Notes under the pieces: model-generated
What the model was told of the DNA's origin: nothing
The model's input: only the letters and a program-made list of their open reading frames with translations
The model's database searches: none
From: a virus
IMG/VR virus record: IMGVR_UViG_3300020408_000028
Location: 1 to 29,182 of that record
Reading direction: 5' to 3' (one strand)
DNA length: 29,182 nt
Made by a program: the position numbers and the translations under genes
In this document: piece after piece, positions 6,899-16,774 of the stretch
How positions within the stretch are numbered: the first letter of the stretch is position 1
Layout of the letters: each line of letters opens with the position of its first letter

Positions 6899-9800
6899 AA
6901 CCCTCAAGTGCAGTAACTTTGACAGATAGTTCTTTTATAGCTTCAATAAGTATAGGAACTAATCTTTCATAACGAACTGCCAATGTTCCATCATCTCTTG
7001 TGGTTGTAATACCTGGTAAACCAAGTGCTTCAACCTCTTGTGCGATAACACCAACGTCTTCTGCACCTATTTCAGGTCCGATTTCTTTCTTGGATGGATC
7101 CTTCCAAGTAAATGTGTTACCACTAATTGCGTTAACTTTATCAAGTGCATTAGGTATAATAGTAATATTATCTTTTAAGTTTCTGTCAGATGATGCAAAT
7201 GCGATTAGATCATGTCCAATGACTGCTAAATCACCATTTTTTACTTCAGTTCTAGTCGCTTCACTTTTAATTCTAGTAGCACCATCATATAGCAATTCAA
7301 ATGTTGCTTTACCAGTTGATGAATGCTTCTCAAATTTAGCGATATGATTAGAACCTGACTGAACAAAAACACCCTTACCATTAGCATCTTCAGCTTGTAT
7401 GGTCAAACTACCTGTGCCATTTGTAATTCCTCCATTGGTACCATCATGAAGTATTACCATGTCATCATTAGTTCCAAATTTAATTCGCTTATCATTATTT
7501 AATTTAATTTCTAAATTTGTACCAGTTAATAGCGGATTAATAAACTGTAAATTAGGTGATGATGTAGTGGTAGCAGCAGTGCTGTTAAATGGAATACGTT
7601 GTCCAGGAATATCGATGTTTTCTGCAAGTAAAGCAGTTCCTGTCAAGTCACCAGTTACATTACCAGTTACATTACCAGTTAAAGCACCAACAATGTTTGT
7701 GGCTTTAAGTGTATTAGAGGAAGAAACAAATGTTAGATCAACATCAGTCGTTCCCTTTGTCATTGTTCCTGATGTTTGGTGGGTCAAAACAACTCTCTGT
7801 TCGTCACCATCCGTTCCCGATGATGATAATGTTGCACCAGTATTTGTTAATCCTGCACCATCACCAAAGAAAGCAGTTGCAGTAACATTATTAAATCCAG
7901 AAAGATTAGTTGCAGTGTCACCAATTACATTGCCATTAACTGTTAGATTACCTTCAATAATAGTATTACCATTATCAGTATCAATTGTAAATTTATCAGT
8001 ACCACCAGCGTTTTGTATTGCAAACTCTGCGTTATCTGCCTTTATTTTGACATCATTTCTAATCTCTGTCACACCACCAATCGTGACATTACCCTTTAAT
8101 GAAGTTGCATCAACTACAACTAAATCATCATTCATTACCACATCCTGATTGAATGTGACAGGACCATCAAACTGAGATAAGATTGTCTTTGATTGTCCAC
8201 CTTCGACTAATAGTCTCTCTTTAACGATTACTTCATCTGCAACGATACTTAGTCGATTTGGATCCTCACCAGTGATAGTAGGAATCGGAATATCAAATGT
8301 AGTTTGCTGTCCACTTGCAGATGCAATCTTGGTGTTTCCAATATAGAAGTCACCTTTGTCATTCATACCAGTGTAAACTACGTTACCACAAGATGTCTCT
8401 TGTGCTTGTGATAAGAACTCTTCTCTCTCTGATAATGTTCTATTTTGTAATTGTGGAAGTGCAGTTGAATAGTTACCTGGTCCATAACCAACATACTCAA
8501 ATGTATGACCTGATGCTCTTAATATAGATGGTCTTCTTAACTCTATTGCAAGTGGTTTTATTTTCTTGATAAGTGAGTTAACAGGGTGAGTGACTGTAAT
8601 CGTACCCAAAGCACCCCTTATTACAGTAATTTTACCAGATGATAAGGAGTTCTTTGAGACACGCATGATCTCATTATCAATCTGAATGTAAGAACCAAGT
8701 GGGAATCTACCTAAGATTTGACCAACTGTTGTGCTACCATCAAATAATGATACACTAAATGAGGATTTATTTGAGGTTACTTCTTCTGTTGCTATTAATG
8801 TGTCATGATCAAAGACAGATAATCCTCTTGCTCCTATGTTCTCTCCACCCGCACCAGACAATGCATTGTTTGCGGATAAACCATGCTTAAGAATAAATGC
8901 AGGTGATGTCAATGCAGAGGTTGTAGTCGCAGTAAATATTTTTTCAGTTGAAACAGATTTAACAACAAAATCTCCAAGATTTGCATCACTACTATTCAAG
9001 ACTCGGAATGAATTACCAACAACTAAACCATGTGCCTTTGTCGTTGTAAATGTTGTAACTCCTCCAGTGAATGATGGTGTTCCTGAGATAGAACCAACAG
9101 GTCCCAAGTCAATAACTTGCTGACCCTCTAGAATTTTGTCACCAGCAGTTTTCTTAACCTTGATTTGCTTTGTATTATCGATTGAATGAATACGATAGTA
9201 TGCATCAGTTCCAGTTGTAATACCAGTAACTTGAACATAATGATCTGTTGCTACAGATATATCAGCAGTGTTAATCGTAATATTCGCACTTGGTGAACCT
9301 GCAATACCACCTGTTGCTACATCAGAACTGTCAAAATATAATTGATCTCCGTTTGAATATGCTGAACCACCTTGATTAATCTTAAAATCAGTAAGAACAA
9401 CTGCATTACCACTTACAGTTAAGTCAGCAGTCGCACCCTTCCAAGTTGCAGTCGCTGGTTGATTAGAATCACTAAACAGTTTGATGTTAAAGTATGTGCC
9501 ATTTGTATGACCACTACCACCAGTAAGTGTGCCAGTGAAATTCTTTAGAGCATTGTAACTATGCTCCTCATTGAATATGAGAGTTGCAGTTGTGGTATTA
9601 TCTGTAACTGTAGAAATAGTGTCAGTAATATCAAATGTCTGTAAGAAATTGTTTACAGTTTCTCTTGTGATACTTTTCTTAAGATCATTAGTCACCACCT
9701 CACCAATTGGTGAGTTCTTTGCATGAGATGTTGCTTCAGGTGGATTATCGTCCACATTGTCACGATCATACTCTGGATATAAGTTAACAATATTTTGATT

Positions 9801-12800
9801 AAATTTATCTTCACTAAACTGACCAGATGAATCTAACATCTGATTGTTTGAGTTCAATACAAATAAATGATAGATACCATCTTGCACTCCTTGAATATAA
9901 GGACTTACAACTTCAGTTCGATATACAAAAAGATTTGCTTTGTTATCATTACGATCAAATCTAGGTAATTGATTATTTCTTGTATGTGTCGTATTTACAA
10001 AAGTACCAGGTGAATGTGGAACACCGTCTGTATCAATATTAGAATACTTAAACTCTCTACGATTTACAACATCAGTAACTAAAAATGTTCCATTATAACC
10101 TTTGTTATCTACACCATTTGGATTATTAGAACATTTTATATTTCTAACAACAACCTGATCACCAACATTTACATTATGAACTTTATCAGAACGAAGAGTG
10201 ACTCTAGCAGGAGGACCACTGGTGAAACTTGCCTGTGCTATGAATCTAGTGTTTCTATCAAAATCATAGTTTGATGTGTTGATCTCATTCTTTGTAAATT
10301 CAGCATCTGAAACCACGTTGGTAGAACTTGAGTCCTGTAAGATAAATCCATCTGTTGGATCTTTCGCATTAACAAGTTCTTTAGGTACAAGGTATCTTAA
10401 TTTGTATATCTTCTCATCTAATCCACGATTATCATCTCTCCTGTTAATATATGAGATATCTAAGTTGTCAATTGTTCCAGCAGCGATTGCAGGGATAATT
10501 GTATTTCCAGCAGCAAGAGTTTGTAAGAACCAATTATTGTTTGTGTCATCATATTGAAGTGGATGACCAGGATCATTAGGTGCTTTATCAGATACCCTAC
10601 TTACAATATTAAACTTATCTAAAGGTGATGCGATTGTATTAATTGGAACTGGAGTATCCAAACTTGCATTGGTTTTAGATGATGCAACCTTGATTTCATT
10701 CGCTGCTAGACTACTATCACCAGCAGTAGTAATTGCAAAATAAACTGTATTAGGATCAATATTCTCTGGTAAATTACCATTATCTGCAAATATTCTAATC
10801 GATTCACCGTTTGATAAACTGTGTGCACCGACTGTTGAGAATATGTTTTTTCTAGAAGCATTTACATCTGAATGAGTTGCCTCAAATTTTTTCTCTGATG
10901 TCTCAGTTGCAACACCACTAGGTTGTTGCATAACAACAGTCGCTGTATATGTTGTGCCACCTTTATCAATATTAATAGTCTCTCCAACTTTTGCACCAAT
11001 TCTAAAACCTTGAACTATATTTAATGGTGGTTCTGTGATACTCTCTTGACCCTCAAGATATAATTTTGTTAAATTAGTTGGGTAATTTAAGAATCCCCCT
11101 GCATGTCTTAGTTGTAGATAATCAATCTTCCTATCTACAGTATTAACTGAACGTGGAGTAATGATAGAGGTGATAAAACCTTTATCATCTTTGTCAAATG
11201 CATCTTTCTTGAATCCTTCAGCAGCAAGAGCGAATGTACCAAAGTTAGAGTTAGAGTTAGTGATTGATGCGTCAGCACCGTTTATCATATTGAAATGACT
11301 ATGGAATCCGATTGCAAATACTGATACAATCTGGACAACTGAATCATTGCTGACTTTAATATGACTTGTTCTCCAACCCTTTCTATAATTTGCTTCTTGA
11401 TCTAAATGATAAACAGTTGTTGCATTTGTTGATGATGCCTCTGCTGACAATCTCTCACCAGTTTGTTTAGAAAATATTATTCCTTCATATCTACGACTAT
11501 TTTGATTGTACTTAACAAATGCTCTGTCATCTTTCTGTAAAGATACAGCAGTAAACTGGGCAACGACCATTGATCTAAATCCAGTTGCCTTCTTTCCATC
11601 TGCATGCATACCTTGCATACCAAACACTGAACGTAGTGATATATTGAAGATATAAGGTGACGCACCTGTTACTGTGTCAGTTTCAACTAATACTTGTGCA
11701 CCTGCTGCACTTAATCCACCTGCAACTCCAGCAGGTAAATTAGCTTGAACAATAGGCAATAGATATGTAAATGTAGTATCATTTATAACTGCTGCTACCT
11801 TTGTCGAAATATTATAGTCTGGTGAATTTACACCACGAACTTTAATTGGTGTTCCTCCAGATAAATTATGTGGTATAGCTGTGACCACTGTAACGACTGG
11901 ACCAGGCACAGCACCATCACCAGATTCGATTGATGTAATATTAATAGGGTCAGTTGCAAAAGCTCCGACAATCTCAAACTCTGGTTTTTGAGGTGCAAAA
12001 CCTTTGGGTGCTGCTGGATATTTTTGTGTTATTTCTCTATTGGCTGCTGCCTTGTTGTATGCGTTTGATAATTTACTATAGTAAATATCTAAATCCGTTA
12101 AATCACTGAATTGATCAAGTCTTGTGATACCATCTGCATATTCAAAACAAGTTAGTTTATGGTGTGAGAATATTGGTTTACTACGATTATCAGATGAAAA
12201 GTCAGTAGGGTCTGTATATACTGTTGTAAATTCATCCCCATCAAACATTGTGAATTGCCAGAAATAACATGCACCTGTAATTCTGAATATTGCAGATTGT
12301 TTTACGTTATCATCTGTGGGATTAGGAACATACTTTGGTCTAATTTTTGTTTTTCTTAAATCAAGTCCAACAATAGATGTTCCTCTAGGTACAACAACAC
12401 CACCATTAACACTATTAAATTTGTAAAGTATATTATCTTCTTGCGTTAAATCAAAATTAGAGTCTAATGTCAATGATAATGTTTCTAATGCTCCAGTCGA
12501 TGCACCACTTGGACTAATTGCCTTTGCTTGTCCACCTTCAGATTTAATACCAAAACCAGGTCTATTATCTACAATATGTTCGCCAGGAAATAGTAATATA
12601 GTCGTTCTCTCAACAAAATCATTATCTTCACCTTTCAGATAAGAAAATCTAGCAGCTTCAATAAGTGCTCTCTGAATTGTCTTGAAGGGTTTAGTTAATG
12701 AATTGCCTTGATTTTCTATTCCATCTGTCGAATCAAGATCATTTGGATTTACATAAAGAATGCGACCCTCTGCATTCTTAATGAAATTCTCTAGCTTATT

Positions 12801-12809
12801 AAGAGGCAT
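6894..12809 (-). CDS. giant tail-fibre/virion protein with S74 auto-chaperone
   Basis: A 1971-aa structural protein. Residues 1 to about 110 (ILYVNPNDLDSTDG, then FKTIQRALIEAARF) look like the start of a pectate-lyase-like beta-helix. A TNSNSNFG segment near 520 and HTFEYVGYG near 1440 recur in the 1091-aa protein. A TGNVTGNVTGDLTGT run lies near 1703-1728. The last 98 residues are an intramolecular chaperone of peptidase family S74: SSDRNLKD gives S1874 and K1879 as the Ser/Lys pair, ending in a helix (ERLVPILIEAIKELSVKV). In characterised S74 proteins the chaperone trimerises the fibre and then cuts itself off before that Ser, which would leave about 1873 residues. It lies between the oxygenase/77-aa pair and the 756-aa fibre. 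A GCTAAATA sequence in the 67-base upstream gap is a weak late-promoter match. Confidence 0.8.
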   Translation of the reverse strand: MPLNKLENFIKNAEGRILYVNPNDLDSTDGIENQGNSLTKPFKTIQRALIEAARFSYLKGEDNDFVERTTILLFPGEHIVDNRPGFGIKSEGGQAKAISPSGASTGALETLSLTLDSNFDLTQEDNILYKFNSVNGGVVVPRGTSIVGLDLRKTKIRPKYVPNPTDDNVKQSAIFRITGACYFWQFTMFDGDEFTTVYTDPTDFSSDNRSKPIFSHHKLTCFEYADGITRLDQFSDLTDLDIYYSKLSNAYNKAAANREITQKYPAAPKGFAPQKPEFEIVGAFATDPINITSIESGDGAVPGPVVTVVTAIPHNLSGGTPIKVRGVNSPDYNISTKVAAVINDTTFTYLLPIVQANLPAGVAGGLSAAGAQVLVETDTVTGASPYIFNISLRSVFGMQGMHADGKKATGFRSMVVAQFTAVSLQKDDRAFVKYNQNSRRYEGIIFSKQTGERLSAEASSTNATTVYHLDQEANYRKGWRTSHIKVSNDSVVQIVSVFAIGFHSHFNMINGADASITNSNSNFGTFALAAEGFKKDAFDKDDKGFITSIITPRSVNTVDRKIDYLQLRHAGGFLNYPTNLTKLYLEGQESITEPPLNIVQGFRIGAKVGETINIDKGGTTYTATVVMQQPSGVATETSEKKFEATHSDVNASRKNIFSTVGAHSLSNGESIRIFADNGNLPENIDPNTVYFAITTAGDSSLAANEIKVASSKTNASLDTPVPINTIASPLDKFNIVSRVSDKAPNDPGHPLQYDDTNNNWFLQTLAAGNTIIPAIAAGTIDNLDISYINRRDDNRGLDEKIYKLRYLVPKELVNAKDPTDGFILQDSSSTNVVSDAEFTKNEINTSNYDFDRNTRFIAQASFTSGPPARVTLRSDKVHNVNVGDQVVVRNIKCSNNPNGVDNKGYNGTFLVTDVVNRREFKYSNIDTDGVPHSPGTFVNTTHTRNNQLPRFDRNDNKANLFVYRTEVVSPYIQGVQDGIYHLFVLNSNNQMLDSSGQFSEDKFNQNIVNLYPEYDRDNVDDNPPEATSHAKNSPIGEVVTNDLKKSITRETVNNFLQTFDITDTISTVTDNTTTATLIFNEEHSYNALKNFTGTLTGGSGHTNGTYFNIKLFSDSNQPATATWKGATADLTVSGNAVVLTDFKINQGGSAYSNGDQLYFDSSDVATGGIAGSPSANITINTADISVATDHYVQVTGITTGTDAYYRIHSIDNTKQIKVKKTAGDKILEGQQVIDLGPVGSISGTPSFTGGVTTFTTTKAHGLVVGNSFRVLNSSDANLGDFVVKSVSTEKIFTATTTSALTSPAFILKHGLSANNALSGAGGENIGARGLSVFDHDTLIATEEVTSNKSSFSVSLFDGSTTVGQILGRFPLGSYIQIDNEIMRVSKNSLSSGKITVIRGALGTITVTHPVNSLIKKIKPLAIELRRPSILRASGHTFEYVGYGPGNYSTALPQLQNRTLSEREEFLSQAQETSCGNVVYTGMNDKGDFYIGNTKIASASGQQTTFDIPIPTITGEDPNRLSIVADEVIVKERLLVEGGQSKTILSQFDGPVTFNQDVVMNDDLVVVDATSLKGNVTIGGVTEIRNDVKIKADNAEFAIQNAGGTDKFTIDTDNGNTIIEGNLTVNGNVIGDTATNLSGFNNVTATAFFGDGAGLTNTGATLSSSGTDGDEQRVVLTHQTSGTMTKGTTDVDLTFVSSSNTLKATNIVGALTGNVTGNVTGDLTGTALLAENIDIPGQRIPFNSTAATTTSSPNLQFINPLLTGTNLEIKLNNDKRIKFGTNDDMVILHDGTNGGITNGTGSLTIQAEDANGKGVFVQSGSNHIAKFEKHSSTGKATFELLYDGATRIKSEATRTEVKNGDLAVIGHDLIAFASSDRNLKDNITIIPNALDKVNAISGNTFTWKDPSKKEIGPEIGAEDVGVIAQEVEALGLPGITTTRDDGTLAVRYERLVPILIEAIKELSVKVTALEGS

Positions 12810-12876
12810 CTTTTTTATCTACTATAATTTGATGGCAAGACCATACAATACTAGGTCTATTTAGCTTTCTAGTTGA

Positions 12877-13110
12877 TTACTTATCTTTCTGAGTTGCTAA
12901 TTCTTTGTAAGTTATATCTTCTGGTGGTAATAATTGATCGCATACTCTCAACACCCTCATAAACTCCTCTGGTGTCTCACATTTTATCTTTCTGTTATCA
13001 CCATTCTCACTTAGAAGGGAAAATGTACGAGAGCATAAATCAATCTCTACAGTTAATACAAAGTCGTCCATGTCTGTATATGAATAACCTATTATATCAT
13101 ATGTATGCAA
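12877..13110 (-). CDS. hypothetical protein, 77 aa
   Basis: A small, acidic protein without recognisable domain. The frame starts at TTG (13110), four bases after the stop of the 2OG oxygenase; an internal ATG at 13071 (MDDFVL) is the alternative, giving 64 aa. Neither has a clear Shine-Dalgarno sequence. Close spacing suggests co-transcription with the oxygenase from the promoter at 13712-13740. The gap 12810-12876 after it holds no gene, only a weak CTAAATA motif at 12864-12858. Confidence 0.5.
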   Translation of the reverse strand: MHTYDIIGYSYTDMDDFVLTVEIDLCSRTFSLLSENGDNRKIKCETPEEFMRVLRVCDQLLPPEDITYKELATQKDK

Positions 13111-13114
13111 TTGG

Positions 13115-13705
13115 TCAAGTTTGCTCTACATAATACCATGTAACTGCCACTCTCTTAACTCCATCTTCAACTGGTTCCCCTGCATGAGGATAACACCAAT
13201 TAGATGGGAAAATCAATGCATATCCTGATTTTGGTTTATATGTAGCGTGTGGGAAGGCAGTTCCACCACCCTTAAAATCTTCAGTTAAGTATGTTATAAC
13301 AGATATTTTACGATGATACTCCTCTTGTTCTCTTCTCTGTGCTGCATCGTGATGAAATTTATATTCTTGTGTCTTTTCATATTGTAATATTTGTATACCC
13401 TCTCTCCATGACCTTGTTCTTTCACCACCAGGTATAGGATAGTAAGAAAAATTATAATGTATTTTCTCTACTCTACGTTTATATTCATCTAATCCCTTAT
13501 TTATCTTTGCATGAAATTTTTGTGTTATTTCATGATTATCATCTAATGAAGTGCCAGTGCTAGTTCTAATCGAATCAACTATAGAAGTATCACCTTTATC
13601 ACTAAAAACTGAATTACGAGTAAAATTCAACGAATCAATATGTTTATTTAATTCATCAACTTCATCAGGTTCAATTAATTTAATAATTTGTATTAATTCA
13701 TTCAT
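13115..13705 (-). CDS. 2OG-Fe(II) oxygenase, prolyl-4-hydroxylase-like
   Basis: A 196-aa enzyme with the clearest prolyl-hydroxylase-like catalytic layout in the window. YKFHHDAA gives H118 and D120, GGGTAFPHATYKPKSGYALIFP gives the expected strand and turn, CYPHAGEPV gives the distal H174, and GVKRVAVTWYYV gives R185 for 2-oxoglutarate. It lies 35 bases downstream of the collagen-like/tail-collar gene, in the same direction, but with its own sigma70-like promoter immediately upstream. The predicted transcript start coincides with the ATG, and no Shine-Dalgarno sequence is seen. Action on the neighbouring collagen-like fibre is an attractive inference. Alternatives are action on host proteins, free amino acids or other metabolites. 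Confidence 0.8.
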   Translation of the reverse strand: MNELIQIIKLIEPDEVDELNKHIDSLNFTRNSVFSDKGDTSIVDSIRTSTGTSLDDNHEITQKFHAKINKGLDEYKRRVEKIHYNFSYYPIPGGERTRSWREGIQILQYEKTQEYKFHHDAAQRREQEEYHRKISVITYLTEDFKGGGTAFPHATYKPKSGYALIFPSNWCYPHAGEPVEDGVKRVAVTWYYVEQT

Positions 13706-13711
13706 AAAACT

Positions 13712-13740
13712 ATTTTAGTATAGTTTTTCACTATTGTCAA
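13712..13740 (-). promoter_or_regulatory. sigma70-like promoter for the 2OG oxygenase inside the structural run
   Basis: On the minus strand a perfect TTGACA (13740-13735), a 17-base spacer and TAAAAT (13717-13712). The expected start of transcription is at or beside the ATG at 13705, suggesting a leaderless or very short-leader transcript. It separates expression of the oxygenase from the late structural genes around it. Confidence 0.55.
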
Positions 13741-16700
13741 TCAAGTTTTAATTATAAACGTCAATGCATAATAAGGAGGTCTGTTTTCATGTCCTTGCCC
13801 TCCACCATCATTATTTGTATTAGGATTTGCATCACCAGTATTTCCACTAAAATCATGAGTGTGTGTTGCATTTATAGTTAACTGACCAGTTGGACTACTA
13901 TCAACACGAGATGGCGTGTAGTAGTTACTATATCCACCATTACGTCCAAAAATACCTGATGCACTACCAGCACTTCCCCATGTTTCAGCAATGTATGTAG
14001 CAGTACCAGTAAGTGTTGTATTTGGATTACCAGTGGTTGCAGAGAATGAGTGACTATGATTATTTGTACTGTGACTATGAGAAGGCATAGTGTTTACGGT
14101 CAATGTAACTGAATTTGCACCACCTGTCATTCCAACTGAGTATCCACTACCAGCACCAACAACGAAACGACTTCTTAAATCAGGAACAGTGCTACCGACA
14201 ATCGCTGCTAAAGCAGCATATCCACTTGTTGATTGACCATCACATAGTAACCAACCAGTAGGAGCAGATGATGAACCATACATTGCAATCGTACCAGTCG
14301 GCACTCCTTGAACACTTGATCCTGTATCAGTATTTGTTAATGTAATTTTATCTCCACTTTTCGCAATACTTAATCCAGTACCAACCTCTAATATTATATC
14401 ATCAGTTGAATTTGGATTTGATCCTGTTAATCTTATATTCTCTTGGTTTGATGCAGCTCCACTCGCTACTGATAATCCATAAGTTGTATTATCATTTGTA
14501 TTAACACTTGATATATTAATTGTTAGATCAGATAGGCTACCAGTTCTACCTACAGTAAGTGTACTACCATTGAATGAAAGACTATCAACATAATTGTCAA
14601 CAGAACCACCAACGTTTGAGGCATCAGTCCATGACCATCCAGCACTTCCTCCACCAGATACTAATACTTGTCCAGCATTACCTACATCAGCACTGTTAAA
14701 TGTTTTTAATTGATGTACTTGTGTAATGTATGAGTAAAGTAGATTACCAGATGGATTGTATGCTAACCTATTAGCCTGATTTTCAGTCTTTAAAGTTTTT
14801 AGTGTATTATCAGTGGTAGAATCCACATACACAATTGGATGCACAGCATCACCACTATCTTGTCTTGTGAGAACTGTATTTGATCCACCAACAGCAGCAC
14901 CACCAAATGTTATCTTACCATCATTAGTCCTATTAACAGTAATACCGTCAGAACCCGCTAATTCAACTGTATCTGCGTTTGATCCTCCTGTAGTCTGCAG
15001 AGTTAATAAGGGATTTTGATTTGATCCAGAATTTTGTAATGACTTTAATAAGTATTCAGTGTTGTTGTCTGAAGTCATATCATCAACAACAAAGTTTAAT
15101 TTACCTGCAGCATCATTATAAGAAACGTTGACACGAGTTTCAGTATTACCAGAAACCATACCACCAACTATATCCTGAACTTCCTCTGTAGTTAAAGAAG
15201 GAGTACCCGAACCAGTATCAGTATTGGTAAATGTAATCTTATCTCCAGTTCTCGCTATGCTTAATCCCGTTCCTGCTTCAAGCACAACATCATCCGTTGT
15301 GGATGGATTCGTTCCTGTCAATACTATCTTCTCTTCATCACTATTATCACCATCTGCAGCAGAGATACCATAAGTTGTATTATTATCAGATGTCATATCA
15401 TCAACAACTAAATCAATAGTTCCATCTGAATCTTCATAAGTTGCCGATATTCTTGTCTCTGTGTTATTCGAGAACATATTACCAACAATATCCTGAACTT
15501 GCTCTGTGGATAATTGTGTATTGATTACAGTATTTGTATATGTAATTTTATCCCCACTTCTCGCAATACTTAATCCTGTACCTGCCTCAAAAACAACCTC
15601 ATCAGAACTTGACGGACCTGTTAAAACTAATTTTTCTTCATCTGTATTGTCACCATCTTGAATTTCAATCTCAAATACATTTATTTCTCCCTTCTGCCCC
15701 TTATCTCCTGTCCTCGCAAATGTGAGAACTAAATCATCATTGTTTGCAAAATTACCACTACCAGCAACATCACCAGTTACATGTGTTACATTTATTTTAT
15801 GATAACCAGATGCTTCAACACTTGATCCAGTTATCGAAAATAATACAAATTTATTTCCATTAAATTTATCTGTAACTCGTAAATGACCTCTAACTGTGCT
15901 ATTAGAGTCATCAATAGTTCGGAGAAAAGTTTCAATATTTGTATTTGTAGACCCACCTTCAACATCATCAATGTATATTTGAGTTGTGCTAGACACACTC
16001 GAATTATTCATTATGATCTTACCATTGCCAGGATCAGAGTCAATTATAGTTGTGCCATTAAACTTATACTCAAAACTTACACCACCTAAACCTTGAGGTC
16101 CAACCTCACCCTTTGCACCTTTATCTCCTGTTCTTATAAAGTTTATTACACATGTTTCAAGGTCTGATGGTATGGTTCCAGTGCCATTCTGCACAGTAAT
16201 TGAAAACCAACCTGAATTATTTGATACACCAGTAACTTGAAATATTGATAATGTGGTATCACTATTATCATTTGACTTTATTTCTAATACTCCGTCAATT
16301 TCACTATTAGAATCATTCCATGTATCAAGAAAATTTGATACACTATTACTATTTTTATCTGCAATATCAATCGCTATAGTTGTTATTGATGAAAATGTCG
16401 TACTGTTATATCTAAACTTACCAATGCCTGGATCAACCATTGATGTGGCATTAGAAAATTGATAAACTAAACCTGCCTTTTCTCCTTGTGTACCCTTATC
16501 ACCTATCTCACCTTTCTGCCCTTTCTCTCCCTTGATACCTTTATCACCCTTCTGACCTTTCTCTCCCTTTTCACCTTTATCGCCAGGATTTCCATCTTGT
16601 CCCGTATCTCCTTTATCACCCTCTGCACCTTTATCACCTGGTTCTCCTTTTGCACCAGGATCAGGTATTCTTGTCCATGCATATCCATTATACTTCCAAG

Positions 16701-16761
16701 AAGCACCTCCGACTGAGTGAACGTCACCACTATTTGGATTATTTGGAAAATCTATTGCCAT
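13741..16761 (-). CDS. collagen-like fibre with C-terminal tail-collar domain
   Basis: A 1006-aa protein. Residues 1-35 (MAIDFPNNP to RIPDP) form a module also found on the 392-aa protein. Residues 36-95 are 20 unbroken G-X-Y triplets, 13 with Lys at Y. Two homologous domains of about 120 residues follow, each ending in a short GDKGxKGE triplet patch. Then come repeats built on EVQDIVGxM, NTET and LEAGTGLSIARxGDKIT. Residues from about 818 form a phage tail-collar domain (PF07484, as in T4 gp12): GTIAMYGSSSAPTGWLLCDG, PDLRSRFVVGAG, a histidine-rich MPSHSHSTNNHSHS, and the terminal HENRPPYYALTFIIKT. Collar domains sit at the host-contacting end of short tail fibres and may bind metal through their histidines. 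The gene probably encodes a trimeric baseplate fibre. An AATAAATA motif overlaps the upstream stop. Confidence 0.78.
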   Translation of the reverse strand: MAIDFPNNPNSGDVHSVGGASWKYNGYAWTRIPDPGAKGEPGDKGAEGDKGDTGQDGNPGDKGEKGEKGQKGDKGIKGEKGQKGEIGDKGTQGEKAGLVYQFSNATSMVDPGIGKFRYNSTTFSSITTIAIDIADKNSNSVSNFLDTWNDSNSEIDGVLEIKSNDNSDTTLSIFQVTGVSNNSGWFSITVQNGTGTIPSDLETCVINFIRTGDKGAKGEVGPQGLGGVSFEYKFNGTTIIDSDPGNGKIIMNNSSVSSTTQIYIDDVEGGSTNTNIETFLRTIDDSNSTVRGHLRVTDKFNGNKFVLFSITGSSVEASGYHKINVTHVTGDVAGSGNFANNDDLVLTFARTGDKGQKGEINVFEIEIQDGDNTDEEKLVLTGPSSSDEVVFEAGTGLSIARSGDKITYTNTVINTQLSTEQVQDIVGNMFSNNTETRISATYEDSDGTIDLVVDDMTSDNNTTYGISAADGDNSDEEKIVLTGTNPSTTDDVVLEAGTGLSIARTGDKITFTNTDTGSGTPSLTTEEVQDIVGGMVSGNTETRVNVSYNDAAGKLNFVVDDMTSDNNTEYLLKSLQNSGSNQNPLLTLQTTGGSNADTVELAGSDGITVNRTNDGKITFGGAAVGGSNTVLTRQDSGDAVHPIVYVDSTTDNTLKTLKTENQANRLAYNPSGNLLYSYITQVHQLKTFNSADVGNAGQVLVSGGGSAGWSWTDASNVGGSVDNYVDSLSFNGSTLTVGRTGSLSDLTINISSVNTNDNTTYGLSVASGAASNQENIRLTGSNPNSTDDIILEVGTGLSIAKSGDKITLTNTDTGSSVQGVPTGTIAMYGSSSAPTGWLLCDGQSTSGYAALAAIVGSTVPDLRSRFVVGAGSGYSVGMTGGANSVTLTVNTMPSHSHSTNNHSHSFSATTGNPNTTLTGTATYIAETWGSAGSASGIFGRNGGYSNYYTPSRVDSSPTGQLTINATHTHDFSGNTGDANPNTNNDGGGQGHENRPPYYALTFIIKT

Positions 16762-16766
16762 GTTCT

Positions 16767-16774
16767 TATTTATT
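16767..16774 (-). promoter_or_regulatory. candidate late motif (AATAAATA) before collar fibre
   Basis: AATAAATA on the minus strand contains the TAA stop of the 77-aa gene and ends five bases before the ATG at 16761. It fits NATAAATA, but the spacing would put the transcript start on the ATG itself, so it may instead just be an A-rich junction. No Shine-Dalgarno sequence is present. Confidence 0.33.

Noticed and set aside
16503-16730. 75-residue minus-strand frame rich in Lys, Arg and Glu
   Set aside because: It is a shifted reading of the G-X-K collagen tract of the 1006-aa gene.
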